A stretch of 64,000 nt of DNA. Source: Aralia elata. Taxonomy: Eukaryota > Streptophyta > Magnoliopsida > Apiales > Araliaceae. Shown in pieces: positions 56,801 through 64,000 of the stretch; position 1 is the first letter of the stretch; each line of letters begins with the position of its first letter. The stretch covers positions 53,638,746-53,702,745 of the forward strand of contig CM068385.1 of the NCBI GenBank assembly GCA_034770075.1, written 5' to 3'. The notes under the pieces were generated by a model. The model ran no database searches. It had not been told where the DNA came from and saw nothing but the letters and a program-made list of their open reading frames with translations. The position numbers and the translations under genes were made by a program.

Positions 56801-59575
56801 AACAATTCAAGAAGGTAAATGGAAAGGCAAAAACAAAGGATAATAAGAACAAGACTGATACAGATAACAAAGGAGTTTGCTTCCACTGCAATAAGCCTGG
56901 ATACTGGAAAGGAAAACTGTAAGGAGAATCTTACAGAGGCTAACCAGAAGAAGCTTAGTGAAGCTTCGGTTACAGATATAAGTTTGTTCATGATTAAAAT
57001 AAATCTTTCTGTAAGTCAAGTTCTACTTGGGTATTGGATACCGGCTGTAGTTCTCACATATGCAATCCAATGCAGAGACTAAGCAGAAGTAGAAAGCTAA
57101 ACAAAGTAGTAATCTTATGTGTTGTAATGGAGCAAAGGTTGCTACATTAACCATAGGAACTTATAGTTTAGCAGTGCCTACGGGCAAGTCTATTAAGTTA
57201 ATAAGTTGTTATCTTCCAGTTCTCATTAGAAACATTAGAACTTTCATTGTTGGACAAGGAAGATTCTGGTATTATATTTAAGAACAATTGTTGTTCTATT
57301 TATAATAATGTTTTGTTTGAAATTGGAAGAATACTTGATAGACTTTGTATACTTGACTTACATGAAAAATAATTTTGCAAATTGAACAAACTAGTAAAAG
57401 GAAAAGGAGATGGTTATTCAAAGAGTTGAATTTGTGTCTGAATCATTTGAAATGTTCAAAGAATTCAGAAGTGAAACAAATTAACAAAGTATTAAGATTC
57501 TTTGATCAGATCGAAGAAAGAATACTTGTGCAATGAGTTTCTAGATCATCTCAAAATGGTATTTTCTCATAATGGAAACCTCATGATACGCAATAATTGA
57601 TTAGTGTATCTAAAAGGAGAAATTGTACCTTGTTGGACATGGTGCAGTCCATAATGATTTTTACCGACATTCTAGTATCCATCTGGGGTTATGCCCTAGA
57701 AACAGCTGCATATCTACAAAATAAGGTAACCTCAAAAATCTGGCCCCAATACTCCATAAAGGTTATGAATAGGGAGGATTCCTATTCTTAAGTATGTTAA
57801 GATAAGGGGTTGTCCAACTTATGTGAAAAGGTTTCAAAGATAAGTTTGGGACAAAATCTGACAAGTGCAGATTTGTGGGATATCCTAAAGAAAGTTTAGG
57901 GTATTATTACTATAATCCTACACGCTGCCTTCTTAGATAAAGGTGTTTATCATTGAAGAAGCTAGTGGGAGGGTAATAGATCTTGAAGGAGTTCAAGAAC
58001 CACAAAGCACTTTAAGTCGAACCGAGGAACCTGTAGATAGACCTATTGTACCACAACCGAATCGTAAATCTGGAAGAGTACCGAAGATACCTGGGAGGTA
58101 TGGATTCATCATAGAGGATGATGATGAGGTACGCATCATAGAGGATGATGATCCAGTTATATACGATAAGGCTATGAGTATAAGATACTCAGAGAAATGG
58201 TAGATGGCCATAAAATTCGAAATGGACTCCATGTATGAGAACCAAGTATAGACTCTGGTTACTCCACATAAGGGCTTAGTGCTTAGAGTGTGAATATGGG
58301 TCTTTTAAGAGAAAGACTGGGGCAAATGGCAAGGTAGAGACCTATAAGACCAGACCTGTTTAAAAGGTATTTCAAGTCAAGGAGTTGACTGTGATAAAAC
58401 CTTATTACCGGGTAATGCTCAAGTCCATTTGGATTTTACTTGCGATTGCAGCTTATTACGAAATCTGGCAAAATGGATGTGGAGACGTCCTTCCTCAGTG
58501 AAGACTTGAGGAGAATGTATGTATGATACAGCCAGAGGAATTTGTTTCAAAGGTTGAAGCAAATCGTGTTTTAAGCTACAATGATCCATTGATGGATTGA
58601 AGCAAGAATCTCAAAGATGGAACATTCATTTTGATGAGACAATCAAAATAGTTTGATTTTATCAAAAACGGGAATGAACCTAGTGTATACAAAAGGGTCA
58701 GTGGGAGCGCTGTGACATTCTTGGTATTATATGTTGATATACTACTGACAAGGAATAACACACCAATGCTACAATCAGTAAAGATAAAATTGTCTAAACA
58801 ATCCTCCATGAATGACTTGGGAGGAGCATCCTATAAATTGGGGATATAAGTCTATATAGATAGATTTAAAAGGATGTTCGGCTTGACCCAAGGAACGTAT
58901 ATTCATTTGATGCTAAAGGCGTTTAGCATGGCAAACTCCAAGAGAGGTCTCATGATGATGAGCCATGGAGTGTATCTCTCTAAAATTGTCCCCAATTGAA
59001 AGAGAGATCGCATGAGTTACTATCATGTATGCAATGAATATACAAGGCTTGATGTTGATCAGTCATATTTTGGAGAAGATCACTGTAAGACAGTGATAAA
59101 TATCTTTAAGTACTTAACCGGTATTGAAGATGTAATCATAATTCATGGTAGGTTTGAATTAAAACTAGAGGGCTAAACAGACTCAAGTTTTTTTCAGACT
59201 GACCAAGACGATAACAAATCCACTTTAAGGTAAATTGTTACCTTGAAAGGTGGTGCAGTGAATTGGAAAGGTTCCAAACAGCAAAGAGTTGCTGGTATAG
59301 TGACAAAGACAAAGTATATAGCTGTAAATGAAGCTGCAAGTTGATTGTTTGGATGAAAAGTTCATCACAGAACTAGGAATAGTTCCTAAGTCTCATCTTG
59401 GATTCAAACATGTGTTGCGGCACTTTCATTTGATTAGTAGAATCATTGAAAGAGAAGAAGTCACTATAGAGATAGTGGACTCTCAAGAACAACATTGCAT
59501 ATCCATTTACTGAAGCTTTATCCAAACAGCAAGATGATCGTCACTTAGAAGAAGGGTATTAGATACCATGACGAT
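56801..59575 (+). pseudogene. pol of G
   Basis: The zinc knuckle near 56878-56920 has CFHCNKPGYWK, with Tyr replacing the required His, followed by a frameshift. The protease keeps WVLDTGCSSH near 57030-57060. Integrase is joined across a deletion near 57408-57420 and lacks its zinc-binding domain and first catalytic Asp; only GVSKRRNCTLLDM-like sequence near 57597 remains. The acidic linker is at 57943-58203, RT pieces at 58300-58900 and RNase H pieces at 59200-59570. The RT tail deletion matches E and A. Confidence 0.92.
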
Positions 59576-59586
59576 TGGCTTTAGTG

Positions 59587-59598
59587 CAAGTGGGAGAT
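59587..59598 (+). other. Polypurine tract of G
   Basis: CAAGTGGGAGAT immediately precedes the 3' LTR. Confidence 0.93.
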
Positions 59599-61431
59599 TG
59601 AAAGTAGTATGCACACAAGCCAATCATATTTGATATGATGTAGCATATACTTTGTAATCTTATTCGTTTGTTAAAGGCATTTTACATTATCTACATAGTG
59701 CTGTTATATTAAATGTGATAAACTCATAGTTTTGAGCAATGCTTTTAGAATCATGATGGTGATCATGCTAATGAGATCTAAATTCTAGATAGCTCAAAAA
59801 CTAAAATCGTTCCTAATCGATGGATTACTAAAAAGGGGATTAGTGAATCCGGATAGATTAGTACATACGTTGCTTGCTCTTATGAAGAGGATGATTGATC
59901 GCATAATCATTTGTGTGGAGACACTAAAGCAAGTATGTAGGTGCTTATTAGAGAATAAGTTCACAGAACGTGGCTCGCTAAGGAATACCTAATGGAGTTT
60001 TACTCGCCTGTCAATAGGAATTCCTCTAGTGATAGTAGTACAAGTGATCCTTGGACTTGAGATCATTATAGTATCTTGTGTGTGATGAGTTATACTTTGA
60101 CATGTCCCTTAAGACCTTTAGGGTATATCAAAGGGTATGATTGGGTATAATAAGTTATACATGGAGATAGGTGAATGATCAACAAAGAATCTACCACTTC
60201 TAGTAAAAAGGAGAGAATGTCCTATGTGATTCGATAAATGACGACTCTGAAGTCTTTGGCCAAAGCAGAATGAAATTAGAAAAGAGTTTCTAATTTGCAT
60301 TATCAGAGTTGTGCATTTGAGAATCGAAATACATATAATTAAATAAAATAAGACTTGACAGTAATTCCATGTCTTATATTTAATTGGGACATTGTATGGT
60401 AGAAGGATTGAATTGTACGGTAACTATTCACTGAAAGGTTCTTTTATGATTAATGTTGAAATCTATATTATCTGGAAAGTCGTTGATCGCTAAGGGGGCT
60501 TACCCTTATTGTAGAATAAATATTATTTATTTAAATGAATTAAATAGTTTAATTTATTTATTTAAATAAGATTAGAATTGTTCTAATTGATTTATTCACA
60601 ACCGGTTTAATATGGAGAACCTAAAGGGTCACACCGCAAAAGAAAAATATTTATTTAAGAAGTAAATGGCATAATCGTAATAATAAGTTAAGTGTATTTA
60701 ATTTAATCTATGGAGATAGAATAAATTAAATAGCTTAATTTTTTATTATTTAATATTTTAGAAATATTAAATATAAAATAATAAGAGGAGTCTTATTATT
60801 ATTATTACTATTACTATTATTTAATTCCTAATAGGGATTAGGAATTAATTAATAGAAGTACTCTCTCATGAATTCCTAATTGGATTAGGAGTTCAATTAA
60901 TTAAAGGAGTTTAATTAAAATAAAAACCCTAATCCTAAATAGTTTAGGAGGGTTCCCTATATCTATAAATAAGAGGAGTCTTATTATGATTTAGGGTTAG
61001 ACAGTCAGACAATTAGATTGTTAGACAATTTACACACTCTTCCATGAGAATTGGAGAGAGAGAGTACTTGCAATTTCTATAGAGATAGAAACTAGGGTTT
61101 TGCCAACACCCATCTTCTTGAACAACTATTATTCCTTGGTGGATCACCTCTAGAGGCCAAACACTTGGGTGGCTAACGTTGATCAAAGGAAGGAATTTAA
61201 TCGGTGAAATTCAAGGAGAACGCGAAGGAATTGGAGGTGAACTTGTACCCGAGGAAGCACGGTTCTACGAGGGTATAATTTCTTAATCTCTATCTCTTTC
61301 GTTTAATTGATAATTGAGCACATGGATGATCATGGTGATGGTTTGTATGAAAATTTTAAAATCCGTTTTATCGCGCTTCCGCACTATTTATGTAATTTGA
61401 TTGCATATTCACGCTATGTACAAACCTAACA
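59599..61431 (+). repeat. G 3' LTR
   Basis: Same length (1833 bp) and termini as the 5' LTR. Differences seen include C/T, A/G and T/A substitutions and a small indel at the TAGTAAAA stretch and at the TTTATTTA stretch. Confidence 0.97.
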
Positions 61432-61620
61432 TGATCACCATCATGATTCTAAAAGCATTGCTCAAAACTATGAGTTTATCACATTTAATATAACAGCACT
61501 ATGTAGATAATATAAAATGTCTTTTAAGAAAATCAATTCTTTTATTGATAAATGAATAAGATTACAAAGTATATGTTACATCATATCAAATATGATTGGC
61601 TTGTGTGCATACTACTTTCA
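61432..61620 (-). repeat. Solo LTR F, right part (with G target duplication)
   Basis: TGATC (61432-61436) repeats the left target. The LTR then continues to GTGTGCATACTACTTTCA at 61620. Confidence 0.93.
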
Positions 61621-61625
61621 GTAGG

Positions 61626-61897
61626 AGCATCCATAGTTTCATGCTGACACTGAAGCTCGTTACTCATGGATGCGAGCATGATGCATTGAGCCAACTGTAC
61701 ATCATCTTGCCACTTTCTAAAAGTAGCAATCTCCTCCTCAAAGGTATTGTCTGCAACCATTACATAGATAGGCATATTAAGGATATAAGATAGCTTTTCA
61801 ACCTTGAGAACTATTCTCAGATTCCTTAACCAGTCCGTGTAATTCGGTCCGGTTAATTAGCATCTAATATGCTACGCAGTGATAGTGAATTATACAT
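61626..61897 (-). pseudogene. gag of E, 5' part
   Basis: On the minus strand ATG at 61897 reads MYNSLSLRSILDAN, then TAA (61855-61853). Homology continues with EEEIATFRKWQDD and CIMLASMSNELQ, up to the F insertion. The first 14 codons and the stop match A and G. Confidence 0.9.
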
Positions 61898-61952
61898 TGT
61901 AAAATTCTGTTAAATGAATTTATAATTTAACAACATTTTAGCATACATTCAT

Positions 61953-62048
61953 TGTAATGCCCGTGAATTTTGAATGTCATTATTAATTGAATATAATTTA
62001 ATTTTAATGAGTCAGCTATGTGTTCCTATTTAAACCTTTGGGTGTATT
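61953..62048 (+). repeat. Start of another LTR (TGTAATGCCCG), split by H
   Basis: TGTAATGCCCGTGAATTTTG begins exactly where E homology stops and resembles the TGTAACG...GGGAATTTT start of LTR I. It continues after H at 63873 and beyond the window. Its identity as an LTR is inferred from its start only. Confidence 0.45.
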
Positions 62049-63877
62049 TGATAGTAGTATGCACACAAGCCAATCATATTTGATATGATGTAGCATATAC
62101 TTTGTAATCTTATTCATTTATTAATAAAAGAATTGATTTTCTTAAAAGGCATTTTATATTATCTACATAGTGCTGTTATATTAAATGTGATAAACCCATA
62201 GTTTTGAGCAATGCTTTTAGAATCATGATGGTGATCATGCTAATGAGATCTAAATTCTAGATAGCTCACAAACTAAAATTGTTCCTAATCGTTGGATTAC
62301 TAAATTGGGGATTAGTGAATCCGGATAGATTAGTACATACGTTGCTTGCTCTTAGGAAGAGGATGATTGATCTCATAATCATTTGTGTGGAGACACTAAA
62401 GCAAGTATGTAGGTGCTTATTAGAGAATAAGTTCACTGAACGTGACTCGCTAAGGAATACCTAATGGAGTTTTACTCGCCTGTTAATAGGAATTCCTCTA
62501 GTGATAGTAGTACAAGTGATCCTTGGACTTGAGATCATCATAGTATCTTGTGTATGATGAGTTATACTTTGACATGTCCCTTAAGACCTTGTGGGTATAT
62601 CAAAGGGTATGATTGGGTATAATTAGTTATACATGGAGATAGGTGAATGATCAACAAAGAATCTACCACGTCTAGTAAAAGATGTGAATGTCCTATGTGA
62701 TTCGATAAATGATAACTCAGTAGTCCTTGGCCAAGGCAGAATGAAATTAGAAAGGAGTTTCTATTTTGCATTATTTAGAGTTATGCATTTGGGAATCGAA
62801 ATACATATAATTAAATAAAATAAGACTTGACAGTAAATCTATGTCTTATATTTAATTGGGACATTGTATGGTAGAATGATTGAATTGTACGGTAACTATC
62901 TACTCAAAGGTTCTTTTGTGATTAATGTTGAAATCTATATTATCTGGAAAGTCGTTGATCGCTAAGGGGGCTTACCCTTATTGTAGAATAAATGTTATTT
63001 ATTTAAATGAATTAAATAGTTTAATTTATTTATTTAAATAAGATTAGAATTGTTCTAATTGATTTATTCACAACCGGTTTAATATGGAGAACCTAAAAGG
63101 GTCACACCGCAAAAGGAAAATATTTATTTAAGAAGTAAATGGCATAATGGTAATAATAAGTTAAGTGTATTTAATTTAATCTATGGAGATAGAATAAATT
63201 AAATAGCTTAATATTTATTATTTAATATTTTGGAAATATTAAATATAAATTAATAAGAGGAGTCTTATTATTATTATTACTATTACTATTATTTAATTCC
63301 TAATAGGGATTGGGAATTAATTAATAGAAGTACTCTCCCATGGATTCCTAATTGGATTAGGAGCATTATTAATTAAAGGAGTTTAATTATAATATAAACC
63401 CTAATCCTAAATAGTTTAGGGAAAGGGTTATTCCTACATCTATAAAGAAGAGGGGTCTTATCATAGATTAGGGTTACACACTCTTGCATTAGATTGTGGA
63501 GAGTACTTACAATTTCTATAGAGATAGAAACTAGGGTTTTGCCAAATACCCAACTTCTTGAATACTTGTTCTTCCTTGGTGGATCACCTCTAGAGGCCAA
63601 ACACATGGGTGGCTAACGTTGATCAAAGGAAGGAATCACACCGTAGCATTCAAGGAGAACACGAAGGACTAGGAGTTGAACTTGTACCCGAGGAAGCTTT
63701 GTTCTACGAGGGTATAATTTCTTATTCTCTTTATCTTTCGTTTATATCGTTAATTGAGCACATAGATTGATCTTGGTGATGGTTTGTATAAAATTTTAAA
63801 ATCCGATTTTATCGCGCTTCCGCACTATTTATGTAATTTGATTGCATGTTTGCGTTATATACAAACCTAACAGTATT
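62044..63877 (+). mobile_element. Solo LTR H with target duplications
   Basis: GTATT at 62044-62048 and 63873-63877 flanks a single copia-family LTR (62049-63872, 1824 bp) starting TGATAGTAGTATGCACAC and ending CAAACCTAACA. No PBS or internal sequence follows. Confidence 0.95.
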
Positions 63878-64000
63878 GGTGGATTATGTGACTATGTGAT
63901 TTATTGATCTACTTTGTGTTAGGGGAGTCACTAGTAGTATATTTAAACTAGTGAGCAAACCCTAAGCCTTTATACCCATAGAATTGGCAAAGCCTTTACT
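63878..64000 (+). other. Continuation of the TGTAATGCCCG sequence
   Basis: Non-coding, probably LTR. Includes GTCACTAGTAGTATATTTAAACTAGTGAG, in which CACTAGT and ACTAGTG form an inverted repeat. It runs off the window. Confidence 0.4.

Larger units (their letters stand above)
52306..61431 (+). mobile_element. Complete copia element G, structurally intact but coding-defective
   Basis: Two LTRs of 1833 bp, PBS, leader, broken gag and pol, and polypurine tract are present, flanked by TGATC on both sides (52301-52305, 61432-61436). The LTRs differ at only about 15 positions by eye, so insertion was recent. The coding region is nonetheless full of frameshifts and shares inactivating lesions with A and E. 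Confidence 0.95.
50667..61625 (-). mobile_element. Solo LTR F with target duplications, carrying element G
   Basis: GTAGG at 50667-50671 and 61621-61625 flanks a reverse copia LTR (50672-52305 and 61437-61620, about 1818 bp in total) that is split by G. No internal sequence of F remains. The flanks are contiguous gag of E. Confidence 0.93.
45716..61952 (-). mobile_element. Copia element E (minus), interrupted by F and G
   Basis: Its 3' LTR (45716-47499), polypurine tract, pol (47514-50110) and gag are read on the minus strand. Gag is split by solo LTR F at 50672-61620 and resumes at 61626. E stops at 61952 in its leader, exactly where a new TG-starting sequence begins. Its 5' LTR is not in the window. 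It carries the A/E/G lesions. Confidence 0.88.

Overview
The window is plant nuclear DNA, most likely from a repeat-rich flowering plant. It is AT-rich and I see no intact host gene, tRNA, rRNA or CRISPR. Almost everything is LTR retrotransposon sequence nested inside other retrotransposons. Four groups are visible: a Ty1/copia family with LTRs of about 1.8 kb (eight LTR copies), Tat/Ogre-like Ty3/gypsy elements (LTRs starting TGTAGACACCC), a chromovirus-like gypsy family (LTRs starting TGTGACGACCC), and a related solo LTR starting TGTAACGATC. All element names below (A-J, D1/D2, J2) are local labels.

Layout. 1-1970 is the 3' end of a minus-strand Tat/Ogre-like element (J2) with a 53-bp minisatellite. 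1971-3965 is unassigned apart from one possible exon. 3966-7581 is a plus-strand gypsy LTR fragment (D1). From 7582 there is a deep nest: the minus-strand copia element B (3' LTR 7582-7810 and 27607-29184, internal region to 33754) carries copia element A (7811-27601, plus) inside its LTR, and A carries Tat/Ogre element J (15878-26627, plus) inside its own 3' LTR. 33755-38445 is a minus-strand gypsy element C that keeps gag but has lost pol. 38446-39445 is unassigned. 39446-45715 is a second D-type LTR fragment (D2), split by a 3.2-kb solo LTR (I, 40823-44045). From 45716 a second nest begins: minus-strand copia E (45716-50671, then 61621-61952) is interrupted in gag by solo LTR F (50672-61620), which is itself interrupted by complete copia element G (52306-61431). 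Solo LTR H (62049-63872) lies near the right end.

Target-site duplications and terminal TG...CA support most of these boundaries. No element encodes an intact polyprotein. Copia copies A, E and G share the same gag stop, the same 273-bp integrase deletion and the same RT/RNase H deletion. G nevertheless has LTRs that differ at only about 1% of sites. This points to a defective lineage that spread using proteins supplied by relatives resembling B.

The most interesting signals are non-coding: four small hairpins in the copia leader whose loop changed identically at all four sites in G; a leader palindrome whose core changed from AGCT to GGCC while staying palindromic; a hairpin before the polypurine tract with a compensatory base pair in two Tat/Ogre elements; and a gag/protease segment of B inverted between 24-bp inverted repeats. 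About 11.4-18.1 kb carries many single-base insertions relative to its sister copies and looks like a poorly polished stretch of assembly.
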